A stretch of DNA of 64,000 nt from [Haemophilus] felis (GTDB lineage Bacteria; Pseudomonadota; Gammaproteobacteria; Enterobacterales; Pasteurellaceae), in assembly GCA_002015125.1 (NCBI GenBank), contig MUYB01000005.1:13541-77540 (forward strand). Reading direction: 5' to 3'. Every line of letters starts with the position of its first letter. Position 1 is the stretch's first letter. This document shows positions 10,116 through 17,660 of the stretch, piece after piece. The position numbers and the translations under genes are program-made. The notes beneath the pieces are model-generated. The model saw nothing but the letters and a program-made list of their open reading frames with translations. It searched no databases and had not been told where the DNA came from.

Positions 10116-10150
10116 AAAATAAGGACACCAAATTCTGATGTCCTTATTTT
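10116..10150 (-). terminator. Intercistronic terminator/attenuator between modA and modB
   Basis: Perfect 12-base inverted repeat (10116-10127 with 10139-10150) with an 11-base loop. On the minus strand the stem is followed by a T-run (TTATTTTTTG), the form of a Rho-independent terminator. Partial termination here would give more ModA than ModBC. Confidence 0.65.
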
Positions 10151-10160
10151 GGCGGAAAGA

Positions 10161-10925
10161 CTATTTTACAGAAAAACCATAATTAACAAGCACATTTTTC
10201 GCTTGGGCTGAGTCTAAATAATTTAAAAAAGCACGAGTTTCTGCATTATCGCGATCTTTCAATATAGCCACTGGATATTCCACTGCTTTATAAGAGCCAG
10301 CTGGGAAAATTCCAATAATCTTAACGTTTTTACTCACTTTACCGTCGGTGCTATAAACAATTCCCAGCGGAGTTTCTGCACGCTCTACTAACGCTAACGC
10401 CGCACGAACATCTTTACCACGAGCTAATTTAGATTCCACTTTATCCCAGAGTTTTAAATTGGTTAAGGCTTCTTTAGCATATTGTCCTGCAGGAACATGA
10501 TCTGGGTCGCCAACAGACAAGAAACTGTCTTTTAGTTCCGCAGTCCATTCGCCTTTTGCTACATTAATGTCTTTTAATGAACTTTTTTCAGGGGCGATAA
10601 GCACCAATTCATTCCCAGCCAATACTTTTTCCGTTGCTTTAATCGTTAGCCCTTTTTCAGACAAATGCTTTAACCATTTAGTATTCGCTGAAATAAAAAT
10701 ATCCGCCGGTGCGCCTTGTTCAATTTGTTTTGCAAGAGTAGAAGAAGAAGCAAAGGAAAAAATAATTTCCTGCTCTGGCTTCATTTTTTTATAGTCTTGC
10801 GCAATCTCATTGAGGGCGTTAGTCATAGATGCCGCAGCAAACATCGTGATTTTAGCTTGAACAGAAAGAGAAAGGGCGAAACAAGCACTTACTAATGAAG
10901 CGACGATAAGTTTAGATTTGAACAT
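10161..10925 (-). CDS. modA: Periplasmic molybdate-binding protein ModA
   Basis: 254 residues with a signal peptide ending at SVQA, then KITMFAAASMTNALNEIA, the family N-terminus with the serine that contacts molybdate or tungstate. It captures the oxyanion in the periplasm and hands it to ModB. ATG with a good AAGGAG site. First gene of modABC, preceded by a ModE-like operator. The partner regulator is encoded 3.2 kb away. Confidence 0.95.
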   Translation of the reverse strand: MFKSKLIVASLVSACFALSLSVQAKITMFAAASMTNALNEIAQDYKKMKPEQEIIFSFASSSTLAKQIEQGAPADIFISANTKWLKHLSEKGLTIKATEKVLAGNELVLIAPEKSSLKDINVAKGEWTAELKDSFLSVGDPDHVPAGQYAKEALTNLKLWDKVESKLARGKDVRAALALVERAETPLGIVYSTDGKVSKNVKIIGIFPAGSYKAVEYPVAILKDRDNAETRAFLNYLDSAQAKNVLVNYGFSVK

Positions 10926-10954
10926 AAAATCTCCTTGTAATAAATGAGAGGGGA

Positions 10955-10982
10955 ATCGTTATACAAATAATTATATAATGCT
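10955..10982 (-). promoter_or_regulatory. ModE-type operator upstream of modA
   Basis: An imperfect palindrome with half-sites ATCGTTATA (10955-10963) and TATATAATGCT (10972-10982) against the ModE pattern ATCGNTATATA-N6-TATATAACGAT; the second half-site differs at two positions. It lies 30-57 bases before the modA start, where molybdate-loaded ModE would repress. modE is present in this window. Confidence 0.7.
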
Positions 10983-11000
10983 TTACTAAAAAAATGCCAT

Positions 11001-11031
11001 AAAAAAATGCAGTAACCATTACCGCATTTTT
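11001..11031 (-). terminator. Terminator of the TonB-dependent receptor gene
   Basis: Stem AAAAATGC/GCATTTTT extended past one mismatch by GTAA/TTAC, loop of three. On the minus strand it ends in a seven-T run, 40 bases after the receptor stop codon, and separates the receptor transcript from the modA promoter. Confidence 0.8.
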
Positions 11032-11071
11032 ATACTTAAACAGCGAATCTCATTTTATATGAGCTTCTTTA

Positions 11072-13876
11072 TTAGAATTTCACACTCAAATTCAAGCTGT
11101 AATTACGCCCCATTTGTGGCACATAAGGTTGGTGCGAAGTGTGAATGTAGATTTTTTGGTTGAGCACGTTGTTGACGTTAAACTCCACGGCGTAATCTAC
11201 TTTTTTGAAGGTGTTTTTATAGCGCAAGCCTAAGTTCAATGCGTGATAGCCCCGAGAAGGATCTTCATAGACTTTTTCTCGTACTGCGATAGTACCAATG
11301 GCATCACCTTTTACGATATTAGCGATTTCATCCAGCTTCTCATCAATTGCCTCTTTGAGAAGTGTTTTTTCTTTTTCTTGCGCTTCCTCACTGCCACCCA
11401 CATATTTCAACACAAGATTTTCTGGCAAATTCTGAGGGTTGTATTTTGCGATTTCCTCAGGACTCAAACTTGTGCGATCTGCAGGTTCTCTGTCACCAAT
11501 TCGTTTCGCTCGTTCTGCTTGGCATCTCTCATCTTTTGAATCGTGTTTACATTCAAAGAAAGACATAGACACTGCGGTTTTCTTTTGTGGGAATACATAA
11601 GTATACTCCATAAAGCCAGACCAGTTTGAGGTAAATTCCCCATTAAAACGCATTCCTAAACGACCTGGAGACACTCTTGGCGCATAACGATTCTCACGCT
11701 GTACGCTTTGTTTGCCTGTAAAACCATATTTGATATAGAATTGAGGGACATCGTTAGGATCTTTATTGGCATCATAGATATATTGCGGATCTTTTTCGAC
11801 TACACTACCGTAGTATTGTTTAGGTAAATCAAATAAACGCCCATGCACAAAATCACCAAAGAATGTCACTTGATATTCAGGCGTTGGGCGATAGGTAATT
11901 TCCGCTTCAATACCATTAAATGTTGCCTTTCCTTGAATATAACGGCGTACAAATAAATTTCCGTAACGACGTAAATTCTCATTATAAATGTAGTTATTAA
12001 AATATTTATGGAAAAGATTTAAGCGGTAATCCCATTTTGAACCATTATAGGCAAAAGCGAGTTCAAAATTATCCGAGCTTTCTGGACGCAAATTCTTATT
12101 ACCGTGTTCAAAGGAGTTGGTGGCTAAATGTTTACCCTGATAATACAGCTCCATTGGTGCTGGCAAACGCTCGTTACGAGAATAGGTGAACGAAACTCGT
12201 GCCTCTGGCGTATAGAACCATTCTGCTGACCCTAAATAAGAAAACGCATTCTGTTTATAAGGAGAAAGATTTGGCTCAACAATTAAATGCTTCTCCCCCT
12301 CAGGCACCGCATCTCGAGAGCGTTTTAATAATTCAAGATCGTAAGGAATAGAAATGGTTTGTTTATCTAATCTTGCTCCAGCACTGAAAATAAAATCCTT
12401 CCAAATATAATTTTCAGACGCAAAAAAGCTCAGTTGCTTATTAGTATTTTCAATTAAGTTATTATAGAAAGTCGGTCTGAAAACCTTTCCTGCACTATCA
12501 ATGGATCTGATCACAGAAGACACCGCAGAGCTGGTATATTTACTGTATTGAGCACCAAATACCCCTGAAAATCCCCAAATGGGTTGATGATAAAATTCGA
12601 TTTTTCCGTTATAGCCTCGATTTTTAAAATTTCCTGAAACATTACCTTTATTTGCATCCGCAAGCTCTTGCAGTACCTTTTTTAACTCAGGAGTATCAGT
12701 GTGGGATGCGCCTGAAATACCCGGATCAATTTCCTGATGGGCATAATCTGCATAAGAGAAACTTAGACGTATTTTTTCTAACCAAGATAAAGGCGATGCA
12801 ATTTGAGAACGCAAATCAAATCGACGTGATTTGAGCTGTAACTGCGGACCCGCATGATTATGATTGTAATCATCATTACCAAAAGGATTGCTATGGCTAT
12901 GGGCGCTGTCTTGATCATAAGAGGAGCGACAATGGTGAGGATGCAAAGCAATTAAATCTTGATCATCGGCAAGATGTGGGTAATCGTCTAAATAGTAACG
13001 TTTTTCCAACAAGGCTTCGCCTTCTCGACCTTGGACGTCCACGATATGAATAAAGCAGTTATCAAATTTGTGGTTATGCCCTGGAATGCCATATTTATCC
13101 CGTCGTTCACTATAAGACACACCAAAATAAGAATTGTCTTTCACCCAAGAAAGACCAATGGTGCCCACTTGAGATTTGTTGTTGCTATCAGGGAGATAAT
13201 TGATTTTCGTGTCACCCGCCTGGAATGTCGGCACACGATAATTTTCCGCATTGCGTTTTAACCCTTCCAAACGCAAAGCAATATTTGGGTGCAGTCTCAA
13301 CGTTGTACCAAAGGAAGCCAGTTTTTCCTTACTGGCGGTATCAAAACGAGTAAACGCCTCGCCTTCGTAGCCTTTTTTTGGAACCTGCGTTGGAATACGT
13401 TTATCCACCACGTTAATCACGCCCGCAGCAGAAGCGGTGGAATAAAGCAAAGTATTTGCACCACGAATCAGCTCTACTTGCTCCGCCAACAGAGTATCTG
13501 CGGCAACGGCGTGATCAGGGGAAATAGTGGACATATCCACCACGTCCAAGCCATTTTGCAAAATTTTGACTCGCACACCCTCTTGCCCACGAATAATCGG
13601 TGCACTGGCACCGCCACCGAACGGATTGGAATGCACACCTAACTCACCAGACAATGCGTTCCCCAAGGTGGCGGACTGGCGTTTCAAACGGTCTTTTTTG
13701 ATGACTGTTTCGCTAATTTGTTGATAATGCCCAATGCCCGAGCCAGCAATATCAGACTGTTTCACCGACACCGAAATTTCGTCTAAAGCAGTGTGTTCCT
13801 CTGCATAACCAGCAGGGGCAACAGCACAAAGAATAAGACAAGTAAAAATATTGAGAGGTTGATTAAATTGTTTCAC
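11072..13876 (-). CDS. TonB-dependent outer-membrane receptor, ZnuD-like
   Basis: 934 residues with a signal peptide (cleavage near AGYA-EEH), a TonB-box-like DEISVSV, a plug domain (about 45-160, PIIRGQEGVRVKILQNG and VELIRGANTLLYS) and a long beta-barrel ending in aromatic-rich YSLNLSVKF. A His/Cys/Asp-rich surface segment around residues 305-345 (HPHHC, HSHS, NHNHAG) resembles the zinc-capturing loop of ZnuD, so zinc uptake is the best guess. Yet the gene stands between modABC and modE, so another metal or an oxyanion complex is possible. Start is GTG, since an in-frame TGA lies just upstream. No Fur box is obvious in front. Confidence 0.85.
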   Translation of the reverse strand: MKQFNQPLNIFTCLILCAVAPAGYAEEHTALDEISVSVKQSDIAGSGIGHYQQISETVIKKDRLKRQSATLGNALSGELGVHSNPFGGGASAPIIRGQEGVRVKILQNGLDVVDMSTISPDHAVAADTLLAEQVELIRGANTLLYSTASAAGVINVVDKRIPTQVPKKGYEGEAFTRFDTASKEKLASFGTTLRLHPNIALRLEGLKRNAENYRVPTFQAGDTKINYLPDSNNKSQVGTIGLSWVKDNSYFGVSYSERRDKYGIPGHNHKFDNCFIHIVDVQGREGEALLEKRYYLDDYPHLADDQDLIALHPHHCRSSYDQDSAHSHSNPFGNDDYNHNHAGPQLQLKSRRFDLRSQIASPLSWLEKIRLSFSYADYAHQEIDPGISGASHTDTPELKKVLQELADANKGNVSGNFKNRGYNGKIEFYHQPIWGFSGVFGAQYSKYTSSAVSSVIRSIDSAGKVFRPTFYNNLIENTNKQLSFFASENYIWKDFIFSAGARLDKQTISIPYDLELLKRSRDAVPEGEKHLIVEPNLSPYKQNAFSYLGSAEWFYTPEARVSFTYSRNERLPAPMELYYQGKHLATNSFEHGNKNLRPESSDNFELAFAYNGSKWDYRLNLFHKYFNNYIYNENLRRYGNLFVRRYIQGKATFNGIEAEITYRPTPEYQVTFFGDFVHGRLFDLPKQYYGSVVEKDPQYIYDANKDPNDVPQFYIKYGFTGKQSVQRENRYAPRVSPGRLGMRFNGEFTSNWSGFMEYTYVFPQKKTAVSMSFFECKHDSKDERCQAERAKRIGDREPADRTSLSPEEIAKYNPQNLPENLVLKYVGGSEEAQEKEKTLLKEAIDEKLDEIANIVKGDAIGTIAVREKVYEDPSRGYHALNLGLRYKNTFKKVDYAVEFNVNNVLNQKIYIHTSHQPYVPQMGRNYSLNLSVKF

Positions 13877-14128
13877 GTTACGACTTCACTTCTTTTTCAG
13901 AAAAAAATAAGCCACTGAGATTACGGATAAATTAGTGTTAATGCAAGGATTTTTTTTAGTAAAAAAATGAAAAATAAAACAACATATTTTTTATAAAAAA
14001 ATAAACAAGGAGAAATAGAAGAGAAAGCGTTGCGGACATTCATTAAAAGTACTTATAAATTAATACTACAAAAAATATGACTTTTACTTAAAATACTCAA
14101 TACCAACCTTTACTACAGAGAATAAGCA
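13877..14128. promoter_or_regulatory. Divergent promoter region of receptor gene and modE
   Basis: A 252-base AT-rich gap between divergent genes with no credible ORF. It has long A and T tracts and a half-site TTAGTGTTAAT, but I see no full Zur, Fur or ModE palindrome. It must hold both promoters. Confidence 0.4.
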
Positions 14129-14911
14129 ATGCCCACTAATACAGAAATATTACTCACCATAAAACTACAACAGCAGTTATTTGTCGATCCTAAAAGGATT
14201 CGCCTGTTAAAAGAAATCCAGCAATGTGGTTCAATCAATCAGGCGGCTAAAAATGCCAAGGTAAGTTATAAAAGTGCTTGGGATCACCTGGCAGCGATGA
14301 ATGCAATTAGCCCTAAACCACTTTTAGAACGTAACATCGGCGGTAAACATGGTGGGGGAACGGCTCTAACCATATATGCAAAACGCTTATTACAGCTCTA
14401 CGATCTATTAGAACAAACCCAACAAAAAGCCTTTGCCATTTTACAAGATGAGAGCATTCCTCTAGATAGCATTTTACACGCCACATCTCATTTCAGCTTA
14501 CAAAGCAGTGCACGCAATCAATTTTTAGGCACAATATCGAAGTTAAGTTATCAAAATATTCATTGTTTTGTTGAGATTCAACTTAAGGGTATAAATCAAC
14601 CTCTAGCAGTTTCCATTACGGAAAAGAGTGCCATTCGACTCAATTTAACCCTCGGCAAAGAGGTTATGCTAATGATAAAAGCGCCGTGGGTGAACCTTTA
14701 TCGCCATAAACCTGAAAATAGATCAGTAAATTTATTTCTAGCGACGGTAATGGATATTCTTGATAAAGGTGAAACCAAAGAAGTGATGCTTAATTTTGGT
14801 GAGGCAAACTTACCTTGCTGTGCCACCTTAACAACCAAGGAGCCAATCAAACTTAAGGATCAAGTTTGGATTTATATCGATCCTGAACAAGTGATTTTAA
14901 CAACCCTATAA
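14129..14911 (+). CDS. modE: Molybdate-responsive regulator ModE
   Basis: 260 residues: an N-terminal winged HTH of the ModE/LysR-like kind (residues 20-80, GSINQAAKNAKVSYKSAWDHL) and two tandem Mop/TOBE domains, the first with the SARNQ signature. The dimer binds molybdate and then DNA, repressing modABC; a matching site is present before modA. It is divergent from the TonB receptor gene. Confidence 0.95.
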   Translation: MPTNTEILLTIKLQQQLFVDPKRIRLLKEIQQCGSINQAAKNAKVSYKSAWDHLAAMNAISPKPLLERNIGGKHGGGTALTIYAKRLLQLYDLLEQTQQKAFAILQDESIPLDSILHATSHFSLQSSARNQFLGTISKLSYQNIHCFVEIQLKGINQPLAVSITEKSAIRLNLTLGKEVMLMIKAPWVNLYRHKPENRSVNLFLATVMDILDKGETKEVMLNFGEANLPCCATLTTKEPIKLKDQVWIYIDPEQVILTTL

Positions 14912-15190
14912 AACAAAAGAGTGGTTTATTGTAATTTCGCACTTTTATTTGCATAAAGCTGCAGAATTATTTGCATAGGGTTTTATTGTAATTTTCTGCA
15001 AATAAAAACGCAATTTTAGGAAACTTAAAAGCTTTTTAAATTGACTTTGAAAGGCTTTTTTGTATCTATCCCTCTAGACCTCCGCTGTATATTTCCACTT
15101 CAGTCAGTTATTCTCTTGGTAATAACAACTTCACTTTCCCTGTATAACGAGTGACAGTGCTGTTTATTCAATAACAAAAGGAAAATCAGT
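14912..15190. other. Gene-free, repeat-bearing interval after modE
   Basis: No ORF is convincing here. TTATTTGCATA occurs twice in direct orientation (14945-14955 and 14967-14977, 22 bases apart) and its inverse TGCAAATAAAA at 14998-15008; TTTATTGTAATTT is repeated at 14925 and 14982. Helically phased repeats next to the last prophage-derived gene could be the end of the Mu-like element or a regulator site. Neither is proven. Confidence 0.3.
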
Positions 15191-15280
15191 ATGTTACATT
15201 TCAGAAATGAAGTTGAGATGAGGCGTGAATTAGCCTTAAGTGCGGTTCGTGAGAATGATCACTTTCATTATTACTTATAA
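15191..15280 (+). CDS. Small hypothetical ORF (29 residues)
   Basis: MLHFRNEVEMRRELALSAV begins this short ORF after an AAAGGAAAATCAGT ribosome site. It contains an uptake signal (15238). It overlaps the next small ORF in another frame. The pair could be one decayed gene or two tiny genes; I do not recognise a family. Confidence 0.3.
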   Translation: MLHFRNEVEMRRELALSAVRENDHFHYYL

Positions 15281-15413
15281 ATTAGGGTTTCTTGATATCC
15301 GATTTATTGAAACAGGTAAGAAAGATGTAGTGGTTGCTTTTCATTTACCCAAAGAGGTTACGCCTGCTTTTTATTGTTTACTTTCCGAGTTACAAGATGA
15401 AACGCAAGGCTAG
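15255..15413 (+). CDS. Small hypothetical protein (52 residues)
   Basis: An ATG at 15255 opens a 52-residue frame containing YKLGFLDIRFIETGKKDVVV and ending at a TAG inside a terminator hairpin. Terminator placement suggests a real transcript. It may be translationally coupled to the 29-residue ORF it overlaps by 26 bases. Not recognised. Confidence 0.4.
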   Translation: MITFIITYKLGFLDIRFIETGKKDVVVAFHLPKEVTPAFYCLLSELQDETQG

Positions 15414-15434
15414 GAAATCCTAGCCTTTTGTTTA
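15406..15434 (+). terminator. Terminator after the small ORFs
   Basis: Stem AAGGCTAGG/CCTAGCCTT (15406-15414, 15419-15427), AAAT loop, followed by TTGTTT. It ends the small-ORF transcript and meets the convergent methylase remnant. Confidence 0.75.
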
Positions 15435-15825
15435 AAACTTATATACCAAATTATCCTCATATTTCCCAGCGTAGCCGGTTGACGTATTCACAATAATCCG
15501 CTTATAGCCCTCAAACGCCTGCCAGTTATCCGTTTTATCTTGCAGCATATAGTCTAAAAATCGAATAAATTCAGATTTTGTTGAGCTAAAGAAAATAAAC
15601 CACTATGGCTTGAGGTTTGATTTGTTTAGCGGTGTGGGAAAGTAAACCACTACCACCAAACACATCAATAATTGTCCAGCCTTCGCCATCGCCTTTGATG
15701 TTTTCATTTAATATGTTTTCAAAATGCTTGAGAAACATTCTCTTTTGCCCAACAAAAGGTAGCGGAGCTTGTTTAAAGTAAGCTACACCCTGCTTACTTG
15801 GCGTAATTTTATTCATTTTTTCCAT
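15432..15825 (-). pseudogene. DNA adenine methylase (D12-type), internally deleted
   Basis: The 5' part encodes the N-terminus of a D12-class N6-adenine methyltransferase (PLPFVGQKRMFLKHF, SAM-binding IDVFGGSGLLSHTAK) and stops at 15586 after VVYFL. Immediately after, in another frame, come FSSTKSEFIRFLDYML and a normal C-terminal end, stopping at 15432. The middle, including the catalytic (D/N)PPY motif, is missing and the junction is out of frame. The start overlaps the upstream gene by 17 bases. It takes the place of modification genes at the right end of Mu-like phages and is surely inactive. Confidence 0.8.
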
Positions 15826-16282
15826 TTTTCAACTCTCCATTTTGTAAAATAACCGCCAACTGATTTGGATTAAATCGCCAGCCCTCATCACATTCAAAAA
15901 TCAGGTTAAAACACCATTCCGAACAGAAAAATTTATTTTTCTTCTGACGAAGCCCTAACACCAAACCCAACACACCTCGCCAGTCATATTTTGCCCCCGA
16001 AGTGCGGTTGAAATAGGCGGTGACTTTATGTTCTGGTAAGCCAATTGGCATAAGATACCAATGTTCAGCATTAAGATATTGAAGTGTGATTTTGCGTACC
16101 CCGCCATCACGAGGTGAGGAGGAATAAAAATCATATTCAGCGCGATAGTCATATTGCCCCCATTGCACCAATCGCTTTACCATGATTTCACAATGAGAAT
16201 ACTTTCCTTTAGTGAAAAAGCGAATGAGGCGGTCTTTCCAGTCACCTTTGCCTTGATAAAAGGCTAAATAGACATTTGCCAT
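15809..16282 (-). CDS. Papain-like (NlpC/P60, G6R/YiiX-type) hydrolase of the prophage
   Basis: 157 residues. A histidine in GKYSHCEIM (about residue 31) and a cysteine in FFCSEWCFN (about residue 120) fit the His-before-Cys order of permuted papain-like hydrolases of the YiiX/G6R type. Such proteins cleave peptide or acyl-type bonds; the role in Mu-like phages is not known to me. It overlaps the tail-fibre assembly gene by 19 bases and the methylase remnant by 17. An uptake signal lies at 16000. Confidence 0.55.
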   Translation of the reverse strand: MANVYLAFYQGKGDWKDRLIRFFTKGKYSHCEIMVKRLVQWGQYDYRAEYDFYSSSPRDGGVRKITLQYLNAEHWYLMPIGLPEHKVTAYFNRTSGAKYDWRGVLGLVLGLRQKKNKFFCSEWCFNLIFECDEGWRFNPNQLAVILQNGELKNGKNE

Positions 16283-16869
16283 TGTTCCACCTCACTTTCT
16301 ATTTCTGCCAATTGTTCTTCATTCTCAGCGCTCAAAATGCGGTCTTCAAATTTTTGACGTTGACCAATAATGACACCCACAGCAAGAGCAAATTGATTAG
16401 ATTTCTCAATCACTTTTTGCACTAAGATTTCAAAGGGTACACCACGCTGTTCCGCGATTTGGCGCAACATTGGCGTTTGTGCTTGTGGGTCGACTGAATA
16501 AGCAAGGGCTTCTTTTTCTTGGCGGTAGAAACTTTCGATTTCTGCTTGTGGATAACCAACCAACAGCGCATCTTTAAAGCTATCTGCTTTGGTCGCGAGT
16601 TTTTTTATTAAATGCGTTTTCTTCTCGGCAAAAAGCTTCGCCTGATTTTCTTCTGAAAGCACCCATTGCCCGTTTTCTAGCTGGTGATATTCGCTCGGCT
16701 GTGGGTCAATTAATATCGGCTCGCCGTTTTCAGTAGAATAAATTTGTTTGCCGTTGACTTGCCCTTCTAGCAATCTGTGGTAGGTTTGTTCGCTGATTTC
16801 TACGGCGTTTTCAGGGATTGCAGTGTAGCCGTCGTCGAAATAAAAGCCGTCTTTAAAGTAGATTTGCAT
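16264..16869 (-). CDS. Tail fibre assembly-like protein
   Basis: 201 residues. The N-terminal part (YFKDGFYFDDGYTAIPENAV... QPSEYHQLENGQWVLSEE) matches the style of phage fibre-assembly chaperones, with a long helical C-terminal half. In Mu-like phages it helps fold or attach the fibre encoded just upstream. Here a toxin-antitoxin pair in reverse orientation separates it from the fibre gene, so its transcript must run antisense through that pair. Confidence 0.65.
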   Translation of the reverse strand: MQIYFKDGFYFDDGYTAIPENAVEISEQTYHRLLEGQVNGKQIYSTENGEPILIDPQPSEYHQLENGQWVLSEENQAKLFAEKKTHLIKKLATKADSFKDALLVGYPQAEIESFYRQEKEALAYSVDPQAQTPMLRQIAEQRGVPFEILVQKVIEKSNQFALAVGVIIGQRQKFEDRILSAENEEQLAEIESEVEQWQMSI

Positions 16870-16895
16870 AGTTGCTCCTGTTGTTAATATTATCC

Positions 16896-16924
16896 TTGAT
16901 TTTATAAGTTAAAGATTATATTAT
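16896..16924 (+). promoter_or_regulatory. Promoter/operator of the higBA-type pair
   Basis: TTGATT, 17 bases, TATTAT, 35 bases before the toxin ATG. The surrounding AT-rich DNA repeats TTTATAAG/TTTATAAAG (about 16900, 16927 and 16939), plausible operator sites for autoregulation by the antitoxin. Confidence 0.5.
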
Positions 16925-16958
16925 TTTTATAAGCTACAATTTATAAAGTCTCCTTGAT

Positions 16959-17306
16959 ATGAATAATTGGACGGTCGTGTTGACCGATTGTTTTAAATCT
17001 TGGCTGTTGCAACAAGATGAGGCTTGTGCGAATACGGTGTTAATCGCCCTTGCTAATCTGCAAACTTACGGCCCTTTGCTTGGCAGACCCCACGCAGACA
17101 CGGTGAAGGGTTCGCAATTTCGCAATATGAAAGAATTGCGGGTGCAACATCAAGGCAAGCCAATTCGTGCATTTTTCGCTTTTGACCCCTTGCGACAAGC
17201 CATTGTGCTGTGCGCTGGGGATAAAAGTAACGATAAAAAATTCTACGAGCGAATGATTGCGTTAGCTGATGCGGAATTTTCTCGCTACCTCGCTACATTG
17301 GAGTAA
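16959..17306 (+). CDS. higB: HigB/RelE-type toxin (Gp49-like)
   Basis: 115 residues of the phage Gp49/HigB family: MKELRVQHQGKPIRAFFAFD and VLCAGDKSNDKKFYERMI are the core strands and helix of the RelE fold. Such toxins cut mRNA on the ribosome. Toxin-first order with the HTH antitoxin three bases downstream is typical of higBA. It is the only gene pair on the plus strand inside the prophage tail module, with its own promoter, so it is a moron-type insertion. Confidence 0.85.
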   Translation: MNNWTVVLTDCFKSWLLQQDEACANTVLIALANLQTYGPLLGRPHADTVKGSQFRNMKELRVQHQGKPIRAFFAFDPLRQAIVLCAGDKSNDKKFYERMIALADAEFSRYLATLE

Positions 17307-17309
17307 CCT

Positions 17310-17609
17310 ATGCAAACCCTGAATCAATTTTTATCCGAATTGCCTGTTGAGCGCCAAAAAGCCATTCAAGAAAAAGCCGATGAACTTATTCTTGAAACAG
17401 GTATTGCGATGCTCCGTGAAGAACTGAATTTGTCGCAACAACAAATCGCTAACCTGTTAGGCGTATCGCAACCTGCGGTGGTGCAAATCGAACAACGAGG
17501 CAATGACATTAAGCTCGCCACCCTCAAACGCTACGTAGAGGCGATGGGCGGTAAATTAAGCCTTTCCGTTGAACTTCCTACAGGCGCTAGTCGAGTGTTT
17601 ACGGTGTAA
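17310..17609 (+). CDS. higA: HigA-type antitoxin (XRE-family HTH)
   Basis: 99 residues with an XRE helix-turn-helix (about 37-65, LNLSQQQIANLLGVSQPAVV). It would bind the toxin and repress the shared promoter. Starts three bases after the toxin stop. A hairpin follows. Confidence 0.85.
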   Translation: MQTLNQFLSELPVERQKAIQEKADELILETGIAMLREELNLSQQQIANLLGVSQPAVVQIEQRGNDIKLATLKRYVEAMGGKLSLSVELPTGASRVFTV

Positions 17610-17625
17610 AGCTCTCATTTCTATT

Positions 17626-17643
17626 GGTGGGCTAATGCCCACC
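17626..17643. terminator. Hairpin between convergent higA and tail-fibre genes
   Basis: Inverted repeat GGTGGGC/GCCCACC with a TAAT loop 17 bases after higA and 18 bases after the fibre stop on the other strand. No T-run, so termination strength is doubtful. Confidence 0.4.
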
Positions 17644-17660
17644 CTGCACCTAGGCCTATG

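Noticed and set aside
13877-14128. Fur or Zur box before the TonB receptor
   Set aside because: Only AT-rich half-sites are seen; no 19-base Fur-type or Zur-type palindrome with acceptable symmetry.
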